Shown here piece after piece: positions 9,597 through 19,310 of a stretch of DNA of 47,568 nucleotides; the first letter of the stretch is position 1; the number at the start of each line of letters is the position of its first letter. The notes under the pieces are model-generated. The model was not told where the DNA came from and searched no databases. It saw only the letters and a program-made list of their open reading frames with translations. Position numbers and translations under genes: made by a program. Source of the DNA: Candidatus Binataceae bacterium (GTDB lineage Bacteria > Desulfobacterota > Binatia > Binatales > Binataceae); contig DASXMJ010000022.1 in the NCBI GenBank assembly GCA_036495685.1, forward strand, positions 1-47,568. Direction: 5' to 3'.

Positions 9597-11534
9597 GTGG
9601 CGAAGTTTCACGCCAAACGACAAAACCGCCCAGTCCCGAAGCTCGAGCCGAGAATCGCGATTCTGACTGCAGCGATTATCACGGTGCTCGGGCTGGTCTC
9701 GGTCCGCCTCTACTACCTGCAAGTGATGCAGCATCACCAGATGAGCGAGCTGGCCGATCGCAATCGCATCCGCCTGCATCGGGTGCCGGCGCCCCGCGGT
9801 CTGGTCTTCGACCTAAGGCATCGCCCCCTGGTCGACACCCAGCCAACCTTCGATGCCGAGATCGTCCCCGAGGATTCCCCCAATCTTTCCGAAACCATCG
9901 AGCGCCTCGAGGGCTATCTCGGTGGAGACGATCACGTGGCCGACAAAATCGCTGCCGCCGATGAAGAAGGGCGTCCGCCTTACGAGCCGGTCCTGGTCGC
10001 GGAGCGTCTTGATTGGCCAAAGGTCGTGGCGCTCGAGGCGCATCAGCTTGAGCTTCCCGGAGTCAGCCTCGAAATCACTCCCGGCCGGCATTACCTGTAC
10101 GGCAGGCTGGCAGCCCATCTACTCGGTTATGTCGGTGAGGTCAGCCGCGAAGATCTGATCAAACAAACCGCCTACCATATGGGCGACGAGATCGGAAAAT
10201 TCGGTCTCGAACGCGGATGGGAACCCTTCCTGCGTGGCCAGCCCGGCGGACAGGAAGTCGAAGTCGATGCGGTCGGGCGGCGACTGCGGGTGTTGAGGGA
10301 AATGCCCGACACGCCGGGCGAGAGTGTGGTGCTGACCATCGACCTGGATCTGCAGCAGACCGCCGAGCAGGCGCTGCAGGGTAAGAACGGTGCGCTGGTC
10401 GCGCTCGATCCCAACAACGGCGACATCCTGGCGATGGTCTCATATCCGGCGTTTGATCCCGATGTATTCGGGGCGGGCGTCAAGTCGGCGGATTGGCGCG
10501 CGCTGATGAGCAACGCGGACCACCCGCTGCAAAATCGCGTCATTCAGGGAACCTACCCGCCCGGCTCAACCTTCAAAGTTCTCGATTCAATTGCTGGCTT
10601 GCAGGAAGGCACCTTGAACGAAGACACCGTCTACACCTGCGGTGGCGGCATCTGGTTCGGAGGACGCGAATACCACTGCTGGCGCAAGCACGGCCACGGC
10701 AGCATTGCTCTCCACAACGCGATCGTGCGCTCCTGCGACGTGTACTTCTATAACGTGGGCCAGCACCTGGGAGTCGACAGGCTCGCGCATTGGGGGAACC
10801 TGTTCGGCTTCGGCAACAAAACCGGGGTCGACCTTGACAACGAAAAAGCCGGCGTGATGCCGTCTTCCGCCTGGAAACAGAAACGCTATCACGAACGCTG
10901 GTACGCGGCGGAGACGCTGTCGGTCGCGATCGGTCAGGGCTACGTGGCGGTGACTCCGCTGCAGCTTGCGCAATTCGCGGCGATGATCGCGAACGGCGGC
11001 ATCCGCTATCGGCCACAGTTCGTCAAGGAAGTCGAAGGCCTCGATGGCGGCGTCGCCAGATCGTATCCGCCCATCGTGGAGCAACGGGTGGACATCGGCC
11101 CCGAGAATCTGGCCTTCGTCCGCAACGCCATGGCAGATGTGGTCAATGGGGCGGGAGGCACGGCGCACAAGGCGCAACTGCCAGGAATCACCGTCTGCGC
11201 TAAGACCGGCACGGCCCAGGTCGTGGGAAACAAGGGCAGCCTGGTCGCCGGTGAGGACGAGGACAAGATGCCCGAGAAGTATCGCGATCACGCCTGGCTG
11301 ATTGCCTTCGCACCCAAGGAGCATCCGCAGATCGCGATCGCGTGCCTGGTCGAGCACGGCGGCCATGGCGGCGCCGCATCTGCACCCATCGTGCACGCCG
11401 TGATGCAGCGCTTTTTTGAGCTTCATCCTCCAGCGCCACCCACGCCGGAATTGACGGAAGACGACGAAACCCCGCGCCCCGCGATCGCCCACGTGCTCGA
11501 AGACGACCCCACCGACGCCGTCGAGGAACGCTGA
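9597..11534 (+). CDS. mrdA: Penicillin-binding protein 2 (elongasome DD-transpeptidase)
   Basis: A 645-residue class B PBP. It has a membrane anchor at about 19-42, a PBP dimerisation/pedestal domain at about 60-230, and a transpeptidase domain with all catalytic motifs: S324-T-F-K (nucleophile), S379-C-D and K536-T-G. It cross-links peptidoglycan during elongation together with RodA. GTG 9597 lies 20 bp after mreD. The C-terminal tail after about 615 is Pro/Glu/Asp-rich and probably flexible. Confidence 0.95.
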   Translation: MAKFHAKRQNRPVPKLEPRIAILTAAIITVLGLVSVRLYYLQVMQHHQMSELADRNRIRLHRVPAPRGLVFDLRHRPLVDTQPTFDAEIVPEDSPNLSETIERLEGYLGGDDHVADKIAAADEEGRPPYEPVLVAERLDWPKVVALEAHQLELPGVSLEITPGRHYLYGRLAAHLLGYVGEVSREDLIKQTAYHMGDEIGKFGLERGWEPFLRGQPGGQEVEVDAVGRRLRVLREMPDTPGESVVLTIDLDLQQTAEQALQGKNGALVALDPNNGDILAMVSYPAFDPDVFGAGVKSADWRALMSNADHPLQNRVIQGTYPPGSTFKVLDSIAGLQEGTLNEDTVYTCGGGIWFGGREYHCWRKHGHGSIALHNAIVRSCDVYFYNVGQHLGVDRLAHWGNLFGFGNKTGVDLDNEKAGVMPSSAWKQKRYHERWYAAETLSVAIGQGYVAVTPLQLAQFAAMIANGGIRYRPQFVKEVEGLDGGVARSYPPIVEQRVDIGPENLAFVRNAMADVVNGAGGTAHKAQLPGITVCAKTGTAQVVGNKGSLVAGEDEDKMPEKYRDHAWLIAFAPKEHPQIAIACLVEHGGHGGAASAPIVHAVMQRFFELHPPAPPTPELTEDDETPRPAIAHVLEDDPTDAVEER

Positions 11535-11733
11535 GCGACGTGCGCTTAAGTCACGCTGAATCGGCGGCGAAGAATTCCAGGCCGGTAATGCCTGCGTCCT
11601 CCCACTTCGCCGGCGGCAGTGAAGGGAGATTCTCTGCGCCGCGCGGGCGGTCGGGAATGAAGAGACTATTCGCGGGCCCCGCTCGTCCTCGCGCCACGGG
11701 CCCGTTCGCACTGCTAAGCCGCACGACACCGCA

Positions 11734-12837
11734 GTGGCGCTAGATCGCAGACTCGTTGTTCGCTTCGATTGGACGATCTTCTGGATCGTACTGGCGCTCG
11801 CGGGCATTGGACTGCTGAGCGTTATGAGCGCCTCGTACCGGGGTCCCCACAAACCCATCGATCCACTCGTGGTCCGCCAGCTCATCTGGATCGCAGCGGG
11901 ACTGGTCGCGATGCTGGTCGTGATGCTGTTCGACTATCGAGCGCTCGCGACCTATGCGTATCCTTTCTATGTGATCGCGGTCGCCCTGCTGATCGCCGTG
12001 GAAGTTATCGGACACTCGACCGGGGGTTCGCGACGCTGGATAAATCTCGGGTTTTTCCACCTGGAACCATCCGAACTCGCCAAGCTCGCGGTGGTGTTGG
12101 TGATGGTTCGTTATTTCCGCGAGGAGCCGCCCAAGGGTGGGTGGAGTCTCCGGCAGATGATCATTCCTGCGGTGCTGCTCGGCGTTCCGGTAGCGCTGGT
12201 ACTCAAGCAGCCCGACCTCGGCACCGCCCTGATCCTGATTCTAATCACGGTCACACTGGTGTTCGTCAGCGGTCTCAATTCGCGCACCATGATCGCGCTG
12301 GCAGTGGCGGCGCTGTGCGTCATGCCGCTCGGCTGGCACTACATGAAACCCTACCAGCGCCAACGGCTGGTGAGCTTCGTCAATCCGCAGGCTGATCCGC
12401 TCGGCTCCGGCTATCACATCATCCAGTCCGAAATCGCCATCGGTTCGGGCGGACCCTGGGGCAAGGGGTTCCTGAAAGGCACCCAGGCGCGGCTCAACTT
12501 CCTTCCCGAGCAGAGCACCGATTTTATCTTCGCGGTTTTTGCGGAGGAGTTCGGCCTGGCCGGATCGCTCCTGCTCATCGGGCTTTACACGATTCTGATC
12601 GCGCGCGGGGCCTGGATCGCGCGGCACACGCGGGATCGGTTCGGAGCCCTGCTCGCGATCGGTCTGGTCGCGATCGTGTTCTGGCAGGTTGCGATCAACA
12701 TCGGGATGGCAACCGGGCTGCTGCCGGTCGTCGGTATCACGCTCCCGCTGGTCAGCTATGGCGGCTCGTCGGTGATCGCAATGATGATAGCGATGGGCCT
12801 GCTGATCAGCATCAACATCCGCCGCTACTTTTTCTAG
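11734..12837 (+). CDS. rodA: RodA, SEDS-family peptidoglycan glycosyltransferase
   Basis: A 367-residue SEDS protein with about ten membrane helices. Diagnostic stretches include GGSRRWINLGFFHLEPSELAK near 92-112, KQPDLGTALIL near 158, EQSTDFIFAVFAEEFG, and the C-terminal LPLVSYGGSSVIAMMIAMGLL. RodA polymerises glycan strands with PBP2. GTG 11734 is the chosen start. The 199-bp gap after mrdA is larger than the others in the operon and holds no convincing gene; a 67-codon frame there lacks protein character. Confidence 0.95.
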   Translation: MALDRRLVVRFDWTIFWIVLALAGIGLLSVMSASYRGPHKPIDPLVVRQLIWIAAGLVAMLVVMLFDYRALATYAYPFYVIAVALLIAVEVIGHSTGGSRRWINLGFFHLEPSELAKLAVVLVMVRYFREEPPKGGWSLRQMIIPAVLLGVPVALVLKQPDLGTALILILITVTLVFVSGLNSRTMIALAVAALCVMPLGWHYMKPYQRQRLVSFVNPQADPLGSGYHIIQSEIAIGSGGPWGKGFLKGTQARLNFLPEQSTDFIFAVFAEEFGLAGSLLLIGLYTILIARGAWIARHTRDRFGALLAIGLVAIVFWQVAINIGMATGLLPVVGITLPLVSYGGSSVIAMMIAMGLLISINIRRYFF

Positions 12838-12931
12838 CAAGCGCAATCGGGCCGTACAGCTGCATGGCGCGAAGCGACCCTGCTATAGTCATGCTCGACC
12901 GCGGATTTGCGCGGAACCCGGGGTTTCTATC

Positions 12932-13177
12932 ATGGCACGGACAAAAAAACTTACCGACCCGACCGACATCGCGATCTGTGAAGTTCACCGCCGCTATGTC
13001 GAAGTAATGGAAACGGTTCGGCTGGAAACCATCAGTGCCGAAACCAAGCAGCGTTACCTGGCGGTGATCACGTCGCTTACGGACAAGCTGGCCATGCCAA
13101 GCAAGCCACTGTCCGAAATCGTCGGCGAGATCATGACCGAAGCGGGTCCGCTGCTGTTCCAGGCGATGCAGCGCTGA
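12932..13177 (+). CDS. Small hypothetical protein, 81 aa
   Basis: Not recognised. An 81-residue soluble, probably all-helical protein (LTDPTDIAICEVHRRYVEVM...TKQRYLAVITSLTDKL...SEIVGEIMTEAG) with no membrane segment, signal peptide or Cys cluster. ATG 12932 begins MARTKKLTD. It follows rodA by 94 bp and precedes the methyltransferase by 40 bp, all on one strand. Its codon use resembles that of the flanking genes, which supports a real gene. Confidence 0.6.
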   Translation: MARTKKLTDPTDIAICEVHRRYVEVMETVRLETISAETKQRYLAVITSLTDKLAMPSKPLSEIVGEIMTEAGPLLFQAMQR

Positions 13178-13217
13178 GCCGGGCCGCCCCTGATTTCCTT
13201 CTCTCAAGGATTTCCAA

Positions 13218-13853
13218 GTGGATAGTGCTATCGAAGCGGTTCTGCGCAGGTACGAGGAGCGCGCGGCTGCCGAGACAAAACGGATGCAGGAGCTAGCTCC
13301 GGCCGAGTTCACCAAACACATCGACGAGTTTCTGCTGGCGGTCGGACCGGCGACCGGTCAGTTGATGAACCTCCTCATCAAAGAGGCAAAGGCGCGCACC
13401 ATCCTCGAGCTGGGCACCTCACACGGCTACTCGACGGTGTGGCTCGCCGAGGCCGCGCGCGCGACCAGCGGCAAGGTCATCTCGATGGATGTCCACCCCG
13501 GCAAACAGGAATACGCCCGCCGAGCACTGAGTAGCGCGGGCTTGGCTGAGTTCGCGGAATTCAAACTCGGGGACGCGCGCGAATCGATCGCGGCGCTCCC
13601 GGGACCCATCGACTTCGTGCTGCTGGATTTGTGGAAGGACCTCTACATCCCGTGCTTCGACCTTTTCTATCCGAAGCTGGGCAGCGGCGCGATGGTAATC
13701 GCGGACAACATGATATTCCCGGAATTTTCCCGCAGGGACGCCGAGGACTACCGCAGGCATGTCCGCGCGAAGTCCGACCTCCAATCGGTGTTGCTGCCGG
13801 TTGGGAGTGGGCTCGAAGTCAGTCGCTGCACGCGCGGCCTCGAGTTCAAATGA
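13218..13853 (+). CDS. SAM-dependent O-methyltransferase (family 3-like)
   Basis: A 211-residue class I methyltransferase. The SAM-binding motif I is ILELGTSHGYSTVWLA (about 62-77), followed by the acidic strand end VISMDVHPGKQ, the GDARESI segment, and DFVLLDLWKDLY, which corresponds to the metal/acceptor region of family-3 O-methyltransferases (catechol/caffeoyl-CoA type). An 'IADNMIFPE' strand follows, where family members often have D-N-V metal ligands. GTG 13218 is the start. The substrate is not deducible. Confidence 0.75.
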   Translation: MDSAIEAVLRRYEERAAAETKRMQELAPAEFTKHIDEFLLAVGPATGQLMNLLIKEAKARTILELGTSHGYSTVWLAEAARATSGKVISMDVHPGKQEYARRALSSAGLAEFAEFKLGDARESIAALPGPIDFVLLDLWKDLYIPCFDLFYPKLGSGAMVIADNMIFPEFSRRDAEDYRRHVRAKSDLQSVLLPVGSGLEVSRCTRGLEFK

Positions 13854-13918
13854 TCGCGCGGACACCGCTGGCGATGTCCGCGGGTGCATCGTCCCGGCTC
13901 TGGATCCGGTAGCGGCTC

Positions 13919-15106
13919 TCAGCCCTTGGGCAGACCGAGCACACGCTCGCCGATCATGTTCTTCTGCACCGGCGAGGTGCCGCCCGCGATCGTCATCGAT
14001 TCCGACTGCAGGATTCGCTTCATCCAGTCGCCATGCGGGGCAAACGGCGAGTGCGGCTCCAGCATCGCATACTCGCCGAGCAGCCGTGCGGAGAACTTGG
14101 TCATCCGCTGACCCAACTCGGTCGAGATCAGTTTAGAAACCGATGCCTCCGGGCCGGGCAATAATCCCTTGAGACGGCGCGACAGCGTGCGCAGCCCGTT
14201 GTACTTCTTGGCCGTCACTTCGATCGCAAACTGGGCGAGTTGCTGACGGATGTCGTCTTCCTCGATCGCGCGATGACCATCGAGCTGAATTCCTTTGGCC
14301 ATCTCGACGAGCTGCGCGAGGATCTGTTCAGTGCCGCCCAGGGTCTCGCCGATCCCGAACCGCTCGTGCATTAGGGTGGAGACCAGCACCTGCCATCCCT
14401 GGTTGAGCGGTCCGAGCAAATTCTGCTTGGGAACCTTTGCGTCCTCGAAAAAAATCTCGTTGAACTCGGAGTCGCCGGTGATTTGCTTGAGCGGTCGGAC
14501 CGTCACGCCCGGCGATTTCATATCAACCAGCAGTGCACTCAACCCCTTGTGCTTGGGCGCCTCGGGATCGGTACGCACGAATAGCTGGCAGAAGTGGGAG
14601 CGATGCGCGATCGTGGTCCATACTTTCTGGCCGTTGACCACAAAGTAGTCGCCCTTCAACTCCGCGCGCGTCTGCAGTGCGGCCAGGTCGGAACCCGCTC
14701 CCGGTTCCGACATGCCCTCGCACCAGATCTCGTCGCCAGCGAGGATGGGTTGCAGGTAGCGCTTTTTTTGTTCCTCGGTTCCCCACTGCATCAAAGCCGG
14801 CCCGGTCATGATGACGCCCAGCGTGTTGCAGCCCATCGGCAGTCCCTGTCGACCGAGTTCCTGCTGAAAAATGACCTGTTCTATGAAAGTGGCGCCACGG
14901 CCGCCGAATTCCTTGGGCCAGGTGAGCCCCGCCCAGCCGGCTTCATACAGCCGCTTGTGCCACTGCTTGAGGCGCTGCCATTGCGCATCGTCGCCGGCAA
15001 ACTCGGGATCGTCGTTTTTGCCAAGCGGGCTGGGCCGATTGGCTTCAAGCCACGAGCGGGCCTCAGCACGATACTTTTCCTGTTCGGGCGACCAGTTGAA
15101 ATCCAT
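13919..15106 (-). CDS. Acyl-CoA dehydrogenase family protein
   Basis: A 395-residue flavoprotein from ATG 15106 (MDFNWSPEQEKYRAEARSWL). Domain order is the standard helical N-domain, the beta middle domain (WCEGMSEPGAGSDLAALQT near 130; KVWTTIAHRSHF) and the helical C-domain. FAD-dependent alpha,beta-dehydrogenation of an acyl-CoA is expected. The C-terminal motif reads A-G-G-T (about 374-377) where short/medium-chain enzymes have Y-E-G-T with the catalytic Glu. This is seen in FadE subunits of the sterol/bile-acid type, so the base may come from elsewhere or from a partner subunit. The frame extends 67 codons upstream, but homology starts at 15106. Confidence 0.88.
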   Translation of the reverse strand: MDFNWSPEQEKYRAEARSWLEANRPSPLGKNDDPEFAGDDAQWQRLKQWHKRLYEAGWAGLTWPKEFGGRGATFIEQVIFQQELGRQGLPMGCNTLGVIMTGPALMQWGTEEQKKRYLQPILAGDEIWCEGMSEPGAGSDLAALQTRAELKGDYFVVNGQKVWTTIAHRSHFCQLFVRTDPEAPKHKGLSALLVDMKSPGVTVRPLKQITGDSEFNEIFFEDAKVPKQNLLGPLNQGWQVLVSTLMHERFGIGETLGGTEQILAQLVEMAKGIQLDGHRAIEEDDIRQQLAQFAIEVTAKKYNGLRTLSRRLKGLLPGPEASVSKLISTELGQRMTKFSARLLGEYAMLEPHSPFAPHGDWMKRILQSESMTIAGGTSPVQKNMIGERVLGLPKG

Positions 15107-15299
15107 CGGGACGGACTGCTCCTGCGTTATTTCGCGATGCCTGCGCGGACCGAGATAGATGCTAGCGAACCTGCCGCCTCTTGAGTAGCGCCTTCCGCGC
15201 ACGCCCGGCAAGAGATGCTCTGAGGGAACGGTCCCTCGTGCGCCATGCCCTTGCCCGCGCCGCCAATCCACTCGCGCTTGCGCCGCGTATATGGGGTGA

Positions 15300-16193
15300 A
15301 TGGCCACCGACTTAAGCTTCGACCTCGATCGCTATCTGCGCGCATCTGGTGCCAGCAAGCCCGCCGCGTTTGATTGGGATCGGCCCCAACCGCAGCTCAG
15401 TAACGAGGCGCTGTTTTGCCTCGCCTACATGATGGACATCGAATCGCACACCATAGTGTATTTGCGGGAATTGCTGTCTACCGAGATCGTGCGCGAAGTG
15501 GATGTCACCGCTTTTCTCTCGTGCTGGGCGTACGAGGAGTTTTTCCATTCGTTGTTGCTGCGGCGCTTTCTCGGGCGGCAGGGAGTTGAAATTAACGATC
15601 GCCGGTTTTCCGAGTTGCGCCGTCGCCGCAGTCTCGCGGACCAGGTGATCGTTCCGCTCGCGCGCCTAGTGTCGCGGGCGACCCGTCATTTTCCCGCAGT
15701 GCATATGACCTGGGGCGCGATCAACGAATTCTCGACCCTGACCGGCTACGAAGCGGTCATTCGCCAGACCGATCCTGGTGCACCGGGACGCGAGCCGTCG
15801 CTGCTTACCACCATTCTGGAGCGAATTATCAAGGATGAGCGACGACACTTCGCGTTCTACTTCCACCAGGCGCGGACTCGGCTTAGGCCGCTTGCCGCGC
15901 AGCGCCTGACCTCGTTTCTGCTGCGCCGTTTCTGGACGCCAGTGGGAGTGACGGTGCGCGGCGACGAGTCGATGCGACGCGTCTGCGCGTTCATGTTCCC
16001 CGATGACGCGGGACTGAGCGCGCTGGGCAAGTTGGATTCTAAAACCCGCGCCCTCCCGGGTCTCGAGTGGTTTAACCTGGGACGGCGTTATGCGGAAGGA
16101 AACCGGTCTCGCTCGTTTAAGAGCTTTTCTGATGAAGAGGCAGGGCGCGGAGGACCGCGGGGGCTGAAATGCGAGCCCCTCGGACAAAATTAA
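15300..16193 (+). CDS. Ferritin-like diiron protein, acyl-ACP-desaturase-like
   Basis: A 297-residue helical protein with a likely diiron site: E48, E80-x2-H83 in YEEFFH, a Glu near 143, and E180-x2-H183 in KDERRHFAFY. The pairing resembles the EENRH/DEKRHE motifs of acyl-ACP desaturases and other ferritin-like oxidases. There is no signal peptide; the C-terminal 50 residues are polar and variable. It could be a desaturase, hydroxylase or N-oxygenase. ATG 15300 follows GGGGTGA. It diverges from the acyl-CoA dehydrogenase (193-bp gap) and heads a plus-strand run with the VOC and LLM genes, consistent with lipid or xenobiotic metabolism. Confidence 0.65.
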   Translation: MATDLSFDLDRYLRASGASKPAAFDWDRPQPQLSNEALFCLAYMMDIESHTIVYLRELLSTEIVREVDVTAFLSCWAYEEFFHSLLLRRFLGRQGVEINDRRFSELRRRRSLADQVIVPLARLVSRATRHFPAVHMTWGAINEFSTLTGYEAVIRQTDPGAPGREPSLLTTILERIIKDERRHFAFYFHQARTRLRPLAAQRLTSFLLRRFWTPVGVTVRGDESMRRVCAFMFPDDAGLSALGKLDSKTRALPGLEWFNLGRRYAEGNRSRSFKSFSDEEAGRGGPRGLKCEPLGQN

Positions 16194-16378
16194 GCCTCCT
16201 CGCCCGCTCGCCTCCCCCACGCGGACGGCCCGCTCTAGTTCTGCCTCCCTCGCCCATGCCGAGCGGGAGCGGACTCCAACCTTGCAGTTGATGCGGCGCG
16301 CGCATCTCTAGTAAATCTCGCTCGTTGTTCTTCGCGCCGATCTCACAGGCCGCAAGCTCAAAAATAGAAGGAGGGCGC

Positions 16379-17143
16379 ATGTTCAACGGTATCGATCACT
16401 TCGTGATTGTCGTTCCCGAATTGGAAGCGGCCATCCGCGACTATACGGCAGCCGGGTTCACGGTAGTTCGGGGCGGACGCCACAATATCGGCTCGCATAA
16501 CGCACTGATCGCGCTGGCCGATGGTGCCTACATCGAATTGATCGCGTTCCTTGATTCGGTCGGCGGGCATCCCTGGTACGCCGCCTTGGAGAAAGGCGGT
16601 GGCCTGGTCGACTTCTGCATGCAGACCGATGATCTCGAAGCCGACGCGGAAGCAATGCGCCAGGCCGGCGTTCCAATGAGCGCCGCCAACCCGATGACGC
16701 GCGACCGGCCGGACGGCTTTCGGCTCAGTTGGGTGCTTTCCATCCCCGGCCCGCCGTTCAATGGGAGAGCACCTTTTCTGATCAAGGATGAAACTCCGCG
16801 CGATGAACGCGTGCCGCGGCAACGATCACATCACAACGGCGTGACCGGCCTGAGGATTATGACGGTCGCAGTCGCGGATCCGGGCGCAACCAGTGTCCCG
16901 TATGCACGCGTGCTTGGCCGTCCCGCGGTGCCAATCCAGCGGCCGGACCTCGATGGCGTTGGGGTGCGGTTTACCATCGGGCCGCACGCGATCGAGTTGG
17001 TCGCACCGAAGAGCGAGGAGGGTCCGCTGGTCGATTGGATCAAGCTGCGCGGGCAATCTCCTTTTGGCGTAGTGCTGGCCGGCGGCTCCGGCGCCCGGCT
17101 CGATCCCGCCCTGCTGCAGGGCGCGCGTTTGACCATAGGTTAA
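16379..17143 (+). CDS. VOC/glyoxalase-like domain protein
   Basis: A 254-residue protein starting MFNGIDHFVIVVPELEAAIRDYTAAGFTVVRGG, the first beta-alpha-beta unit of the vicinal-oxygen-chelate fold (Glyoxalase-like, PF13468 type). A second half from about residue 150 (HNGVTGLRIMTVAV) repeats the fold. Metal ligands could include the His of IDHFV and Glu of YIELIAFLD, but the full set is not certain. The start is well supported by AAGGAGG before ATG 16379. The next gene starts 18 bp downstream, so it probably forms an operon with the LLM oxidoreductase. Reaction unknown. Confidence 0.78.
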   Translation: MFNGIDHFVIVVPELEAAIRDYTAAGFTVVRGGRHNIGSHNALIALADGAYIELIAFLDSVGGHPWYAALEKGGGLVDFCMQTDDLEADAEAMRQAGVPMSAANPMTRDRPDGFRLSWVLSIPGPPFNGRAPFLIKDETPRDERVPRQRSHHNGVTGLRIMTVAVADPGATSVPYARVLGRPAVPIQRPDLDGVGVRFTIGPHAIELVAPKSEEGPLVDWIKLRGQSPFGVVLAGGSGARLDPALLQGARLTIG

Positions 17144-17161
17144 GCGAGCGGAGGAACGAAC

Positions 17162-18133
17162 ATGGCCAGCCCAGTCAGTTTCGGATTCACGATTCCGCAG
17201 CGCGGGGTTCTCTTTGGAGTCGCAACCTGGCCCCAGATGATCGCGCTGGCGCGCGAAGCCGATCGGATTGCGCTGTTCGACTCGCTGTGGGTTGGCGATA
17301 GCGTGATGGCCAAGCCGCGCCCCGATTCGATTTCCCTGCTCGGCGCGCTCTCCGCAGCAACCACCCGCGTGAGGCTTGGGGTCGGATGCATGGCCAGCTT
17401 TCCGATTCGTGATCCGATCGTGTTTGCCCTTCAGTGGGCGACGCTGGATCTGATTTCCGGCGGCCGGATGGTGCTGGTGGTTTGCACCGGAATTGTCGCG
17501 GGAGGAGTGAGTGCGCGTGAGGGCAGCGCGTGGGGAATCAAGGATACCGCGCGCGGCAACCGGATGGCGGAAAATATCGAGATTTGCCGGCGGCTCTGGA
17601 GCGAGGACCGTGTCAGTTTCCAGGGCAAGTATCACTCGTTCAACGACGTCACGGTCACACCGCGGCCGATTCAGCAACCCTGTCCCATCTGGATCGCGGC
17701 CAACCCGCAGCCGCACGAGGCCGAGAAGCCGCTGCGGCGCGTGGTGCGAATTGCCGACGGCTGGATGTCAGCTAACGCGTTTCCCGGACTCTTCGCCGCA
17801 AACTGGGAGAAGCTCGCCGGACATCTGAAAGAGGCTGGCAAGGATCCCGCGACCTACCCAACCATCGCGTATCACAACATCAACATTAATCCCGACCGCG
17901 ATGCGGCGCTGCAGGAATCGAAACGCTTCCTCGACGAATACTACGGACCGGTGTTCGCGCCGCCAATGGTCGAGGGGTGGACCGCGGCCGGCACCCCCAA
18001 GCAGTGCGCAGAAGACTTGCGCGCGATCGCACGCGCCGGTGCCAAGACCATAACCCTCCGTATCACGTCGTGGGACCAGGCGGGGCAGTTCCAGCGCCTC
18101 GTGCACGAGGTGCTGCCGCTGGTTAATCAGTAA
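17162..18133 (+). CDS. LLM-class (luciferase-like) flavin/F420-dependent oxidoreductase
   Basis: A 323-residue TIM-barrel protein of the bacterial-luciferase superfamily. It shows IPQRGVLFGVATWPQM at the N-terminus, FDSLWVGDSV, LGVGCMASFPIRDPIVFA, SGGRMVLVVCTG and the C-terminal GTPKQCAEDLRAIARAGAKTITLR, all typical. Such proteins oxidise substrates with FMNH2 and oxygen, or use F420; the sequence does not decide between them. GGAGG precedes ATG 17162. It lies 18 bp after the VOC gene. Confidence 0.85.
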   Translation: MASPVSFGFTIPQRGVLFGVATWPQMIALAREADRIALFDSLWVGDSVMAKPRPDSISLLGALSAATTRVRLGVGCMASFPIRDPIVFALQWATLDLISGGRMVLVVCTGIVAGGVSAREGSAWGIKDTARGNRMAENIEICRRLWSEDRVSFQGKYHSFNDVTVTPRPIQQPCPIWIAANPQPHEAEKPLRRVVRIADGWMSANAFPGLFAANWEKLAGHLKEAGKDPATYPTIAYHNININPDRDAALQESKRFLDEYYGPVFAPPMVEGWTAAGTPKQCAEDLRAIARAGAKTITLRITSWDQAGQFQRLVHEVLPLVNQ

Positions 18134-18231
18134 GCTTGGTCTACAACCGCGCGGTCCTGGTTCCCAAGACGAGAATCCATTTTCCGGGAAGGCGCCCTGC
18201 GGTCATTTGACCGGCCCCCGCCGACGGCAAC

Positions 18232-19161
18232 TCACGCCGGTGCGCTGCCGAGCGGCACCGTCGCTTGCATCGCGACTGCTTCGGCAGCGGGTTCCTCCGC
18301 AATCACGCCGAGGTCCTGGTACAGTCGCACGCCGGCTGCAGTAAAAAAGGCGATGGTCGCGTAAGTTACGGCGACCGCGAACAGGTCGAGCACAAAGATC
18401 GACGCCGCGATGGAGTTCGTCATTACGCTTACAGGCCCCAACAGCAAGCTAGCCGCCACAAACACGGTCGCCGCCCACGAGTTGTATCCCGACCAGACCG
18501 CGAGAAACACGACCACCCTGAGAGCGACCTTGAAGAACCGGCCACGCATCAGATCACGACTGAAGAGCAACGCAAGCCAGCTGCGACGGCCATCGAACAC
18601 CAGCGAGTACTCTGCGAAGTACAGCCAGACGTAAACCACCAGCCCCGGCACCACCAGCAAAGCGAAACCAACAATGGTAGCAAGCCATTGCAGCAGAACC
18701 ACGAGCGCGAAACCGGGAACCAGTTGCAGGGCGCGCCGATAGATCGCGATGCTTTCGGCGATGAGATCGGGCGCGCGGGTCTTTTCCCACATCCTTTGCA
18801 GCGCGCACAGGATGACTAGCTTCAGGGATACCGTAATCGCGATTGAAAGCAGGTGGAGAATCCGCGTAAACCAGACCGGGTAGAGCGGCGGCTGCGAGGT
18901 GTCGGGCGGTGGCGAGGGTTCTGGATGAGCTTGCGCGGGTATGAAGGAAACGCTCTGGCCACCCGCCGCCTCGAAGGTTTGGACCACGCGATGCTGCAGG
19001 TTCAGCGCATCGGGCAGCAGACAGAGCGAGGCGGCAAGCGCAAGCGGAGCGGCGATGAGCGCAAGAACGCTCCAGTTGCCGCGGAGATCGTTTACCGCAT
19101 TGGCAAGATATATGAAGCTGCTCTTGAGCCGTGTCTGCCCCACGCGGCTAGAGGTTGTCAT
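18232..19161 (-). CDS. Integral membrane protein of unknown function
   Basis: Not recognised. A 309-residue protein from ATG 19161 with about six hydrophobic helices. One at about 30-50 is followed by an extracytoplasmic Pro-rich loop (PEPSPPPDTSQPPLYP), then helices near 98-118, 145-185, 210-235, 245-265 and 270-290. The pattern LVVPGLVVYVWLYFAEYSLVFDGRRSW resembles a family of multi-pass proteins with glycerophosphodiesterase-type membrane domains, but no catalytic domain is attached. It is divergent from the small gene at 19311. Confidence 0.6.
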   Translation of the reverse strand: MTTSSRVGQTRLKSSFIYLANAVNDLRGNWSVLALIAAPLALAASLCLLPDALNLQHRVVQTFEAAGGQSVSFIPAQAHPEPSPPPDTSQPPLYPVWFTRILHLLSIAITVSLKLVILCALQRMWEKTRAPDLIAESIAIYRRALQLVPGFALVVLLQWLATIVGFALLVVPGLVVYVWLYFAEYSLVFDGRRSWLALLFSRDLMRGRFFKVALRVVVFLAVWSGYNSWAATVFVAASLLLGPVSVMTNSIAASIFVLDLFAVAVTYATIAFFTAAGVRLYQDLGVIAEEPAAEAVAMQATVPLGSAPA

Positions 19162-19310
19162 CCTGTCCAATCCAAGACAAGTGCACCACCCGTTTCGGCG
19201 CGGAACAGGCCGCAATCGTTTTGCGCTTTTCCCTCTTCATTTGACCGCTAGCTCCCGATAGCGTGAAGATAATGGCTCGGGCTCGCCCCTCGGTCGCAAG
19301 GAGTAAAGCC

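Noticed and set aside
11540..11743. 67-codon frame between mrdA and rodA
   Set aside because: Composition is Arg/Pro/Ser-rich with no motif or ribosome site, and it overlaps the rodA start; probably chance in GC-rich DNA.
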